NCBI GenBank assembly: GCA_964628985.1
Contig: CAZVNJ010000008.1
Coordinates: 6,968-70,967 of the forward strand
Reading direction: 5' to 3'
Source: SURF-43 sp964628985
GTDB lineage: Bacteria > Chloroflexota > Dehalococcoidia > UBA2979
DNA length: 64,000 nucleotides
Part shown: one piece after another, positions 10,795 through 18,472 of the stretch
How positions within the stretch are numbered: position 1 is the first letter of the stretch
Layout of the letters: each line of letters begins with the position of its first letter
Translations under genes and position numbers: made by a program
Notes under the pieces: generated by a model
What the model saw: only the letters and a program-made list of their open reading frames with translations
The model's database searches: none
Told to the model about the DNA's origin: nothing

Positions 10795-10955
10795 CGCCGC
10801 GGCGCATGACCAGCGGCGCCCGACCACCTCAACACCCTCCCATCCTCTCCGCTACCAATCCTTCACTCACCGGTACTCGTCGTTGACCTGGGCTCTCACC
10901 GGGATCCGGGGCAAGGCCACATACCTTCCATGCATCGAGACGCGGAGGCACGGCG

Positions 10956-11240
10956 ATGACGATGCAACTGGCCGAGCGACCCACGGTGACGGCGGAGACG
11001 GTGCGCGTAACTGCTGCGCCGTTCAACACCTTCACGCAGATCGCTGAGTTCCAGAAGTCTGTGTGTCGCCTCCGCGGCGTGGCCGGTGCCCGCATCCGGA
11101 CGGCCCACCGTGGGGTCCTGGTGCTGGATGTGGCATACGACGGCCTCGTCCCACTGCACGTGCGCCTACGTGACCTGCGAGACGTCCGATGGACGCCTGT
11201 GCAGGTGACGGAGGACGCCGTGGAGATCGCGGTAGCGTAG
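10956..11240 (+). CDS. Small conserved-type protein of unknown function
   Basis: A 94-residue soluble protein I do not recognise. The first 20 residues are probably disordered; the rest predicts an alpha/beta domain with a helix (FTQIAEFQKSVCRLRG), then two strands separated by an arginine-rich turn (GARIRTAHRGVLVLDVAYDG) and a final strand (WTPVQVTEDAVEIAVA). This resembles the small beta-alpha-beta modules seen beside receptor or adaptor domains, but no motif names a function. Third-position GC is high and the ATG follows GGAGGCACGGCG, so I regard it as real. A strong terminator hairpin follows 25 bases after the stop, so it is probably transcribed alone. Confidence 0.6.
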   Translation: MTMQLAERPTVTAETVRVTAAPFNTFTQIAEFQKSVCRLRGVAGARIRTAHRGVLVLDVAYDGLVPLHVRLRDLRDVRWTPVQVTEDAVEIAVA

Positions 11241-11265
11241 GCGGCGCTATCGGGATCTCCTCATG

Positions 11266-11298
11266 GGAGCCCCCGCTGGCGGAAGCGGGGGCTCCTTC
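11266..11298 (+). terminator. Intrinsic terminator
   Basis: A 12-bp perfect stem (GGAGCCCCCGCT, 11266-11277, with AGCGGGGGCTCC, 11284-11295), loop GGCGGA, followed by TTC. It ends the transcript of the 94-residue protein and lies just before the phosphotransferase gene. Confidence 0.8.
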
Positions 11299-11323
11299 CA
11301 TTCGTGCCTCTATCCTCAAGGCG

Positions 11324-12238
11324 ATGACTGACGTCCTCCCTCATCGCGCTATCGAATGGGTGCTGCGTGCTGTACCGGGCGCCACGGGCGTGCGCGTGCT
11401 GGGGCGGTTCCCGGGTGCCACCACGTCCACCCTCCATGACATCGAGGTCGAGCGGGGCACCGCGCCGGCCCTCGCCCTGGTGCTCCGACGCTACACAGAG
11501 GGACGGGTGCTCGCGGAGGAACCCCAGTACCCGAGCACGGAAGCAGCAGCCCTCGCCGCGCTCGCCAGTGCCCGCGGTGTGGTGGCGCCTCGGCTCCTCG
11601 CGTTCGACGGGCAGGGCGACGAGTGCGACGTCCCGGCCGTGCTCATGACCCGCCTGCCCGGTCACCCCACGATCTCGCCGGTTGACGTTGAAGCCTGGGT
11701 GACCGGCCTGGCTCGTGCGCTTGCCAGCGTCCACCTCTTAGACGGTGACGTACTCCCAGGCACATACGAACGGTGGCACGACCCACGGACGGCGCAGGCC
11801 CCGGCCTGGGCTACGAGCCCGCAGTCATGGGAGCGGCTGATCGAAGCGTCGCGCTCACTTGAGCCGGCGGGCGAGACGACGCTGCTACATCGGGACTATC
11901 ACCCGGGGAACGTGCTCTGGAGCGACGGCGCGGTCAGTGGGATCGTCGACTGGCCGAACGCCTGTCGCGGCGTCCCCGCTCTGGACGTGGGCCATTGCCG
12001 TCGCGACATCGTCAGTACCCACGGCGTCGACGTCGCCGAGGCGTTTCTTGCGGCGTACGGCGAAGCCTCCGGACGCCAACCGGACCCACTGTGCGATGCC
12101 CTCACGCTGCTTGACAGCGCGAGTGATGGCGAGGCGATCGTGCGGGCCTACCACGCCTATGGCCGGACTGACCTGACCGCCGATGGGATCCGAGCTCGAC
12201 TCGACCAATACGCCGCGCTGATAGCCTCTCGGTTGTAG
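11324..12238 (+). CDS. Aminoglycoside phosphotransferase (APH)-family kinase
   Basis: A 304-residue protein with the choline/aminoglycoside kinase fold. The catalytic loop is LLHRDYHPGNVLW (H-x-D-x4-N, about residues 186-198) and the metal-binding aspartate is in SGIVDWPNACRG (about 207-218). The N-lobe holds the expected beta-strand pattern, ending in PAVLMTRLPGHPT, the hinge region. Members phosphorylate small hydroxylated molecules: sugars, choline, homoserine, macrolides or aminoglycosides; nothing here points to a resistance gene. ATG 11324 is chosen because the preceding open frame runs back through a terminator hairpin. It converges with the esterase gene 28 bases downstream. Confidence 0.85.
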   Translation: MTDVLPHRAIEWVLRAVPGATGVRVLGRFPGATTSTLHDIEVERGTAPALALVLRRYTEGRVLAEEPQYPSTEAAALAALASARGVVAPRLLAFDGQGDECDVPAVLMTRLPGHPTISPVDVEAWVTGLARALASVHLLDGDVLPGTYERWHDPRTAQAPAWATSPQSWERLIEASRSLEPAGETTLLHRDYHPGNVLWSDGAVSGIVDWPNACRGVPALDVGHCRRDIVSTHGVDVAEAFLAAYGEASGRQPDPLCDALTLLDSASDGEAIVRAYHAYGRTDLTADGIRARLDQYAALIASRL

Positions 12239-12266
12239 TCGTCTGCGGCCCTGGGCCGGGCAGCCC

Positions 12267-13286
12267 CTACCTCCTCGGATGGGCTTCGAAGAACGCCCAG
12301 ATCGCGGCTGTCGCATCTACGGTGGTGGAGGGTGGGTCACCGATCACCGACCCGCGCTCACCTCCCGGCCACGCGTGGCCACCGTCGACGACGACCAACA
12401 CCTCCACCGCGCCGGAGGCACACGCATAGACATGCCGTTCAGCGTCTCCGATGCGCGTCGCCGTGGCGCCCGGCTGACACTTCGCGGTCTCCAGGAAAGG
12501 CGCAATGCTCTGGGCGACGCTGCGGTCTACACGGTCATGCGTGTCGAGGCGGACTGCCGGGTCGGTGCGTCCGCCTTCGAACTTCACGCTGCGGTCGGCT
12601 GTGCCGTGGACCGCCAGCACCGCCACGGGCCTGGACGGACGGCACAGGCTCAGGTTGTTGGCGCCGGCAACCGGGGCGGCCGCGGCGAAGAGGTCTGCGG
12701 CTTCACACGCCAGGCGATACGCCATCATCCCGCCATTGGACATCCCGGTGACGTACAGGCGGTGATAGTCGACTGACACGACGCCCGAGAGGTCCTGGAT
12801 GAGCGCCCGCGTGAAGGCGACATCGTCTACGCCTTCCTCGAGTGCGTATCCGCAGCAGTTCCCGGAATTGAACGTGAGAAACCGGTCCTGCAATCGCCCG
12901 GAACCATCCGGGAAGACGGCGATGAAGCCATGCTCCTCCGCGGCGCGGTCGAAGCGACTCATGCGGACAGCGTTCTCGGCGTTGCCACCGCCTCCGTGGA
13001 AGACCAGCACGACCGCGTACTGATCTGCACGGCGCGAAGGGATCTGGACCAGGTAAGAGCGCGACCGTCCGGCCACGACGAGTTCCCGGCGATGCATGCC
13101 CGCCGAAAGCGGCCCGGTGCTGGCAGCCTGCGCTGCCGGGGTCGCCGGGAGGACGGCGGGCCCGCGTATCTCGTTCCGCCTCGCCCGATCTGCGACGAGC
13201 ACCACGAGGATGGTCGCCGCGAGCGCGGCAATCCCCCACCAGCGGGGGGACCGGGCGACCGACTCAATCCCCCGAGGCCAGCGCAA
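12267..13286 (-). CDS. Polyhydroxybutyrate depolymerase-like esterase (LpqC family), secreted
   Basis: A 339-residue alpha/beta hydrolase with an N-terminal membrane anchor (about residues 17-33). The esterase domain shows VVLVFHGGGGNAENA for the oxyanion hole, nucleophile GMSNGGMMAY, the acidic residue in AVHGTADRSV and the histidine in DGGHAWPGG; the paired cysteines in SGNCCGY are typical of the PHB depolymerase/feruloyl esterase group. It probably cleaves esters outside the membrane. The chosen start is TTG at 13286, inside the end of the upstream redoxin gene (23-base overlap), which implies translational coupling; a later start would lose the anchor. Confidence 0.85.
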   Translation of the reverse strand: MRWPRGIESVARSPRWWGIAALAATILVVLVADRARRNEIRGPAVLPATPAAQAASTGPLSAGMHRRELVVAGRSRSYLVQIPSRRADQYAVVLVFHGGGGNAENAVRMSRFDRAAEEHGFIAVFPDGSGRLQDRFLTFNSGNCCGYALEEGVDDVAFTRALIQDLSGVVSVDYHRLYVTGMSNGGMMAYRLACEAADLFAAAAPVAGANNLSLCRPSRPVAVLAVHGTADRSVKFEGGRTDPAVRLDTHDRVDRSVAQSIAPFLETAKCQPGATATRIGDAERHVYACASGAVEVLVVVDGGHAWPGGERGSVIGDPPSTTVDATAAIWAFFEAHPRR

Positions 13287-13875
13287 GGGCGTCCTCGATC
13301 AGCATGCGTAGACGGGCCTCACTCACCGGCCCTTCGATACGTCCGACAAACGAACCGTCGGCGGCAAAGACGAGCGTCGTGGGAAGCACCGTCACCCGGT
13401 GGGCAGCCGAGAAGGTCCCATTGTCGACGGCGTGGGGGTACGACAGGCCGTGTGCCCTCGCGAACGCGCGTGCCGGACCCGGCTCGTCAAGCCGCACCAC
13501 GCCAAAGAACGTCGCCTCTGAGGGCTCTTGCGCCATCCGCTGGAACACGGGCGCCTCCTCGCGGCACGGCGCGCACCAGGACGCCCACACGTTCACGACC
13601 ACGACCCGCCCGGCGAAGTCCGCCTGCGTGATCCGTCCACCGTCGAGGGCCGGTAGGTCGAAGCGCCGGCCCGCCTCGCTCGTCGGGGGTGTGGTTACCG
13701 CGGTGTCCGTGGACTGGCGGAGGCCAATCGCCGCGACGACCAGGATGGGGACCAGGAGGATGAGCGTGCCGCCCAGCGCGAGCGCGAAGGACCGTCCCGC
13801 AGACTCCTCGCCGGGCCGAGTCTCTGTGTCGGCCGGGACGGCGGCCGCCTCGGCGTCAGGTGCGGATGCGTCCAC
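13264..13875 (-). CDS. TlpA/ResA-type thiol-disulfide oxidoreductase, membrane-anchored
   Basis: A 203-residue thioredoxin-fold protein. An acidic N-terminal tail (about 1-28) precedes one hydrophobic anchor (about 30-50), then the redoxin domain with VVNVWASWCAPCREEAPVF, whose C-x2-C (CAPC) is the redox centre, and the cis-proline region VLPTTLVFAADG. Such proteins keep extracytoplasmic cysteines reduced, for example during cytochrome c maturation, or serve general thiol repair. The GTG start at 13875 has GGGAGG five to six bases upstream. The coupled esterase downstream carries several cysteines, so it could be a client; that is a guess from context. Confidence 0.9.
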   Translation of the reverse strand: MDASAPDAEAAAVPADTETRPGEESAGRSFALALGGTLILLVPILVVAAIGLRQSTDTAVTTPPTSEAGRRFDLPALDGGRITQADFAGRVVVVNVWASWCAPCREEAPVFQRMAQEPSEATFFGVVRLDEPGPARAFARAHGLSYPHAVDNGTFSAAHRVTVLPTTLVFAADGSFVGRIEGPVSEARLRMLIEDALALASGD

Positions 13876-13911
13876 AAGTGCCTCCCGCCGAAGCGTAGCG
13901 CCAGCGAGGAA

Positions 13912-14709
13912 TCACTCGTTGCCGGCAGGCCCGGGCGGAACCCCTGGAGGGAACGTGGATCCCGGCCCGCCTAAGGGCGGCGCAGGGGTCGGCGTCGGGA
14001 TCGGCGTTGCTGTCCCCGGCCCAGGGGTGGGGGCCGGGACCGATCCCCCGCCGGCAGAGCAGACCAGGATGACCGGCATCTCCGGGAGCGACCCTGTGCC
14101 TACCTGCGCGTTCCATCCTTCGTTCACGAAGGACGGGGCGCCGGCAATGTAGGCGATCAGCGCCCCATTTCGGCTGACCCAGACGGACCGCACGGCGCAA
14201 CCTCGCCCGCTCGCCACACTAAGCAGCGTCTCTATCCGTCCACCCGTCCACAGCACGAGCGAGAACCCACCCCCAATGGGGATCGAACCGTTGAGCGTGC
14301 CGCCTGTCGGCACCGGAGGTGCCGTGGGCGCGGTCGTCGGGATAGCCGTGGGCACGGGAGTGGATGGAGCGGTGCCGGGTACAAGGTAGATCCCGGCCAC
14401 CCACCCAGTCTGTCCCCCTGCACTGATCCGCTCCCAGCGCAGCCCGTCTACGTCCTGGCTCTCGCCGAGCGCAAAGACTTGTGACCCATCCGGGAGGCAG
14501 GTGATCAGCGCCCCATTGAGGCCCGGCGCTGCCCGCATCCGCAGACAATCGCCGTCCGCGCGCACGATGTGCGGCCCGCTGGCACCCTCAGCGAGCCCGG
14601 GGAGCGTGATGAGCAGCACCAGCGCGAGCGCCGCCAGCGCGAGCCAGGTGCGCGCACTCCACGGACGCGCGTGCGGTTGGGCCTGCGCGTGCGCGCGTCC
14701 GTCGGTCAC
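13912..14709 (-). CDS. Secreted SH3-domain protein with proline/threonine-rich tail
   Basis: A 265-residue extracytoplasmic protein. Hydrophobic residues about 15-38 form a signal peptide or anchor; a bacterial SH3 domain follows (CLRMRAAPGLNGALITCLPDGSQVFAL, ending GQTGWVAGIYLVPG, about 45-105). After a PT-rich linker comes a beta-rich domain of unknown type with FSLVLWTGG and several cysteines, then a low-complexity tail of Pro, Thr and Gly. Bacterial SH3 domains often bind cell-wall peptides, so a surface role is likely. The open frame extends to 15111 on this strand but would run through the divergent peptidase gene; GTG 14709 removes that overlap. Confidence 0.7.
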   Translation of the reverse strand: MTDGRAHAQAQPHARPWSARTWLALAALALVLLITLPGLAEGASGPHIVRADGDCLRMRAAPGLNGALITCLPDGSQVFALGESQDVDGLRWERISAGGQTGWVAGIYLVPGTAPSTPVPTAIPTTAPTAPPVPTGGTLNGSIPIGGGFSLVLWTGGRIETLLSVASGRGCAVRSVWVSRNGALIAYIAGAPSFVNEGWNAQVGTGSLPEMPVILVCSAGGGSVPAPTPGPGTATPIPTPTPAPPLGGPGSTFPPGVPPGPAGNE

Positions 14710-14789
14710 GGTGTGAGGATACCCGGCACTCTCCGGCGCGACGAGCGCGCTACGCTCGGAGCAGATTTGTACGGGCAAGGGAGGACGCA

Positions 14790-16145
14790 ATGGCCGGTGG
14801 GACGCATGCTGATCTAACGGCGGCCGTGACTGCAGCGTTCCCCGCCGCCCGAGCCGCCCTCGAACGCCTCGTGCGCATCCCCTCCGTCGGCGCTGAGGGG
14901 CCCGACACACCAGCCATGCGAGAAGCCGCGGAGGCCGCCGCCGAGATGCTCCGCTCGGTCGGGTTCGACAGCGCGCGCCTCCTCGAGGTACCAGGCGTGG
15001 CGCCCGCGGTGTACGCCGAGCGTCCGGGCCCGGCCGGCGCGCCGACCGTCCTCCTCTACGCCCACTACGACGTGCAACCCGTGGGCGACCTCTCGCTGTG
15101 GACGGCGACACCGTTCGACCCGGTGGAACGAGGCGGGCGGCTCTACGGACGCGGCGCTTCCGACGACAAGGCGGGGATTGCCACCCACCTCGCGGCGCTC
15201 GCGGCGCTCCAGGCCTGCGGGCCGCTCCCGGTCGGCGTGCGTGTGTTTTTCGAGGGTGAGGAGGAACAGGGCTCCCCGCACCTCGGCGCGTTTCTTGAAG
15301 CCCACGGCCATCTCCTGGAGGCGGACGTCATCGTCGTCGCAGACTCGGAGCACTGGCGTGCTGGGGAGCCCGCACTGACCACGTCATTGCGAGGCATCGT
15401 CGACTGCGAGGTGGAGGTCAGGACGGCGCGTGCGGCGGTCCACAGCGGCCAGTTCGGGGGCGCGATCCCGGACGCGATCTCCGCGCTCGCGCGTCTGCTC
15501 TCGACGTTGCACGACGACGCCGGACGCGTCGCGATCGCAGGTCTGGTCCGTGCGGGCACCGCACCCGTCGACGAGGACGAGGCACACCTGCGGGAGGCCG
15601 CAGGCATGTTGCCTGGCACCCAGTTCATTGGCGAGGGTCCATTGAGTGCGCGACTCTGGCTCCAGCCAGCCGTGTCCGTCCTCGCCCTGGACGCCCCACG
15701 CATCAGCGAGGCCGTGAACGCTCTAGTACCCGTCGCGCGCGCGAAAGTGAGCGTCCGGCTCGCACCCGGGCAGGACCCTGGGACGGCCATGGACGCGCTG
15801 GTCTCCCACCTGGAGTCGCACGCCCCGTGGGGCGCCCAGGTGACAGTCACGCGAGGATCCATGTCCTCCCCGTTCCGCCTGGACACCTCGAGCACCGCAG
15901 CGGAGGCGTTCCGCATCGGGCTCGCGGAGGCCTGGGGTCGGCCCCCGGTGGAGATTGGCGTGGGAGGTTCGATCCCGCTGGTAGCCGCCCTGGCAGATGC
16001 GCAACCGGACGCCGCCATCCTGCTGACCGGCGTGGGAGAGCCTCTCAGCAGGATCCACGGGCCGGACGAGAGCCAGGATCTCGAGGAGTTGCGAAGGGGC
16101 GCCCTGGCCGAAGCGATCGCGCTCCGGCTGATCGGAAGCCGCTAG
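14790..16145 (+). CDS. M20 family metallopeptidase (dipeptidase)
   Basis: A 451-residue dinuclear zinc peptidase of the ArgE/DapE/CPG2 superfamily. Metal and catalytic motifs are LLYAHYDVQPVGD, GRGASDDKAG, the general-base pair in FEGEEEQGSP, the ADSEHW segment, and the final ligand histidine in SRIHGPDES; the middle dimerisation domain (about 195-320) contains the family RAAVHSGQFGG. The layout matches non-specific dipeptidases such as PepV or carnosinase-like enzymes more than DapE. A GGGAGGA Shine-Dalgarno precedes ATG 14790. The TAG stop overlaps the convergent MFS stop codon in the shared tetramer CTAG. Confidence 0.92.
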   Translation: MAGGTHADLTAAVTAAFPAARAALERLVRIPSVGAEGPDTPAMREAAEAAAEMLRSVGFDSARLLEVPGVAPAVYAERPGPAGAPTVLLYAHYDVQPVGDLSLWTATPFDPVERGGRLYGRGASDDKAGIATHLAALAALQACGPLPVGVRVFFEGEEEQGSPHLGAFLEAHGHLLEADVIVVADSEHWRAGEPALTTSLRGIVDCEVEVRTARAAVHSGQFGGAIPDAISALARLLSTLHDDAGRVAIAGLVRAGTAPVDEDEAHLREAAGMLPGTQFIGEGPLSARLWLQPAVSVLALDAPRISEAVNALVPVARAKVSVRLAPGQDPGTAMDALVSHLESHAPWGAQVTVTRGSMSSPFRLDTSSTAAEAFRIGLAEAWGRPPVEIGVGGSIPLVAALADAQPDAAILLTGVGEPLSRIHGPDESQDLEELRRGALAEAIALRLIGSR

Positions 16146-17542
16146 CCTGCGGCCACCGCCTCGGATGGCTGTTCCACCTTCAGGTGGGGTTGCCTCGCCA
16201 GGCCCACGAGCACGACGGCGACCAGTGCTAGTCCCGCGACGATGAAGAACGCCCCGTCGTAGTTCCCCACGCGGTCGAAATAGAACGACGTGAGGAAGGG
16301 CGCACTCGCACCGATGATGAGCGCGAACGGAAGTCCCGCGCTGCGCACCGAGCCGAGGTAGCGGCGCCCGAAATAGGAGGCCCAGACCACCTCCTGCAGT
16401 GGGATGAGGCCGCCCCATCCGACGCCCAGCAGGAAGAACCCCGCCAGCACCGCGACATCCGCCTGATTGCGCACGGCGATCACGATGATGACCAGGGAAA
16501 TCGCGTTCAGCGTGAACCCGATCAGCGAAAGCCGCTGCGCGCTCGCGTAGTCGATCAAGAGCCCCCAGAGAGGCTTGGTGAGCAGCGACGGCACCGAGGT
16601 GAGCAGGATCATGCCCGCCCCCACCTTGCGGCTATATCCGGCGTCCTCCATGAACGGCACCGTCTGCACCAGCATCACGCCGATCGACAGGGCGCCCAGG
16701 CCGAAGCCGAAGACGATGAGATAGAACGACGATGTCCGCAGCGCCTGCTGCCGGGTAAAGGACCGAGCGAAGTCCGCGGCAGCCGCCCGACCGCCTCCGG
16801 CGGCCACCTGCTCCTTCGTCTTGCCGTCCGGGTGCAGCCCGTAGTCCTCCGGCGCGCGACGCATCGCGAACGACAGCGGGAAGATCACCGCGAGGACGCC
16901 GACAGCGAGGAAATGCCACGCGGTCCGCCAGCCGACCGCATCCACCAGCGTCGCGGACAGGGGTGTGAGCGCGACACCGGCATAGGAGACACCCATCGCG
17001 GCGAATGAAGCGACACGGCCCCGCTTCTCCACGAACCATTTGGAGAGCGTCACGTTGACGACGAGGTTGCCGATCATCGCCGCGCCGGTCGTGACTGCCA
17101 GGCCGTTCAACAACCACCACTGCCACAGCTCCTGGACGTACCCGCAGAGGAACGTTGCCCCTGCCAGGACGAACGCACCCGTCCGCATCAGCCGGGCACC
17201 CCCGTGACGGTCCACGTAGCCACCGATGAAGAAGCCCGTGAACGCCATGATGAACTGACCGATGCTGCGTGCGAGCACGAACTCCGAGCGGGACCAACCC
17301 AGTTCTTCCGTCATCGGACGGGTGAACGATCCGATCATGTAGTTCTGCGACCCGACCGAGATGAACTGCGCTGTGAACGCGACGGCCACCAGCCAGTAGC
17401 CGAAGTAGTTGTTGCGTGCCTTGCGCGACCAACGACGCCCGTCAGAGTCGGGACGGCTGAGCCAAATCAGGCCGCCGGCTACCCCGGCGAGGGCGAAGCC
17501 GTAGACACCGACTCGATAGAGCCAATCGACGAACTCGGTCAC
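16142..17542 (-). CDS. Major facilitator superfamily transporter
   Basis: A 466-residue, about 12-helix MFS permease with the topology of monocarboxylate/oxalate-formate type antiporters: an extra N-terminal helix, the signature loop GGYVDRHGGARLM between helices 2 and 3, a long central loop with KEQVAAGGGRAAAADFARSF, and a second GLLIDYASAQRL loop. The substrate is not evident; organic acids are common in this group. The frame is open far upstream, but that extension overlaps the ferredoxin gene and has no MFS homology; GTG 17542 (VTEFVDWLYRV) is the sensible start. It is divergent from the ferredoxin gene. Confidence 0.85.
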   Translation of the reverse strand: MTEFVDWLYRVGVYGFALAGVAGGLIWLSRPDSDGRRWSRKARNNYFGYWLVAVAFTAQFISVGSQNYMIGSFTRPMTEELGWSRSEFVLARSIGQFIMAFTGFFIGGYVDRHGGARLMRTGAFVLAGATFLCGYVQELWQWWLLNGLAVTTGAAMIGNLVVNVTLSKWFVEKRGRVASFAAMGVSYAGVALTPLSATLVDAVGWRTAWHFLAVGVLAVIFPLSFAMRRAPEDYGLHPDGKTKEQVAAGGGRAAAADFARSFTRQQALRTSSFYLIVFGFGLGALSIGVMLVQTVPFMEDAGYSRKVGAGMILLTSVPSLLTKPLWGLLIDYASAQRLSLIGFTLNAISLVIIVIAVRNQADVAVLAGFFLLGVGWGGLIPLQEVVWASYFGRRYLGSVRSAGLPFALIIGASAPFLTSFYFDRVGNYDGAFFIVAGLALVAVVLVGLARQPHLKVEQPSEAVAAG

Positions 17543-17737
17543 GGAGGCCTCCAGCCTGTTGAGGGGTCCGCCGCACGCCCGCTGGCGGCCCCCAGGCGGG
17601 GCGAAGCATACTCCCTGCATTCCGCCCGATCTGCCCCAGGCCAGGGGCGCCTGGCTCCTCGACGGCGTCGCAGGGCGTGGATAGGATCGGGCTGACGCGC
17701 TGCCCGTGCATGAGCGGTGGCGACGGAGGAGGCGACC

Positions 17738-18298
17738 GTGGCGTTCGTGATCACCGAGACCTGCATCGGCACTCAGGACCAAGCCTGCGTCTCTGTCTGT
17801 CCCGTGGATTGCATTCACTTCGAGCCCGGCACCGACGCAATGCTCTTCATCAACCCCACAGACTGCATCGACTGTGGCGCGTGCCAGCCGGCTTGCCCGG
17901 TGAACGCGATCTTCCCCGAGGCAGATGTCCCCGCAGACCAGCGGAAGTTCATTGAGATCAACTCGTTGTGGTACGCGGATGCCCCGGCAGCCCGTTCCCG
18001 CCTCGGCAACGTTGAGATCGCCACCACCGTCGCCAAGAAGGAGCCGGCGCCCGCTCCGGCCATGGACACGTCGGCGGCTGCCCCTTCGGAGCCCGGTTAC
18101 GTCCCGCCCGAGTTGCGGCCGCGGACCGACGGCTTCAAGTGGGGTGAGAACGGCGTGGAGGGCAAGTGCGCCGTCTGTGGCACCTACGTGATCAAGGGTG
18201 GGGTCAAGTTCCGGGAGAAGTCTGTCCTCTGCCCGGAGGACGCTGCTCGCCAGGCGAAGATCGCCAACCCATACGGTGTAAACGCCGGCCGCCGCTAG
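17738..18298 (+). CDS. Ferredoxin with two Fe-S clusters and a C-terminal extension
   Basis: The 186-residue product starts as a classic two-cluster ferredoxin: C-x7-C-x3-CP in CIGTQDQACVSVCPVDC, then C-x2-C-x2-C-x3-CP in CIDCGACQPACPVNA, the layout of 7Fe/8Fe ferredoxins. After about residue 75 the usual small-domain end (FIEINSLWYAD) is followed by an Ala/Pro linker and a new C-terminal region with CAVCGTYV and, after 18 residues, LCPEDAARQAK, probably a small metal- or redox-active knuckle. It is an electron carrier of the cytoplasm. GTG 17738 is chosen because AGGAGG lies 5 bases upstream and the family begins at this point; an in-frame GTG at 17717 lacks this. Confidence 0.9.
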   Translation: MAFVITETCIGTQDQACVSVCPVDCIHFEPGTDAMLFINPTDCIDCGACQPACPVNAIFPEADVPADQRKFIEINSLWYADAPAARSRLGNVEIATTVAKKEPAPAPAMDTSAAAPSEPGYVPPELRPRTDGFKWGENGVEGKCAVCGTYVIKGGVKFREKSVLCPEDAARQAKIANPYGVNAGRR

Positions 18299-18316
18299 CC
18301 ATCTCGTCGCTCCCGC

Positions 18317-18348
18317 ACAGCCCTCCCACACTCGGGAGGGCTGTTTTT
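18317..18348 (+). terminator. Intrinsic terminator of the ferredoxin gene
   Basis: Perfect 11-bp stem ACAGCCCTCCC (18317-18327) with GGGAGGGCTGT (18334-18344), loop ACACTC, followed by a run of five T (18344-18348). This is the clearest factor-independent terminator in the window. Confidence 0.95.
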
Positions 18349-18472
18349 GGCCCCGAATCGGTCCTCTTCCTCCTGATCGGGCCCCCGCGCCGATTTCTGA
18401 CGGCGAACATTGACGTGAACGGCAGAGTAAGGCAAAGTAAGCACTTCCCCCCTGGCGGAAGAGGACAGCCTT

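Noticed and set aside
14710..15111. Upstream extension of the SH3-domain protein on the minus strand
   Set aside because: It would run antisense through the start of the M20 peptidase and is Arg/Ala low-complexity; the GTG at 14709 fits the signal peptide.
18410..18440. Promoter and short direct repeat (AGTAAGGCAAAGTAAGC) before the second MFS gene
   Set aside because: TTGACG resembles a -35 but nothing at 16-18 bp spacing resembles a -10; the repeat is too short to call.
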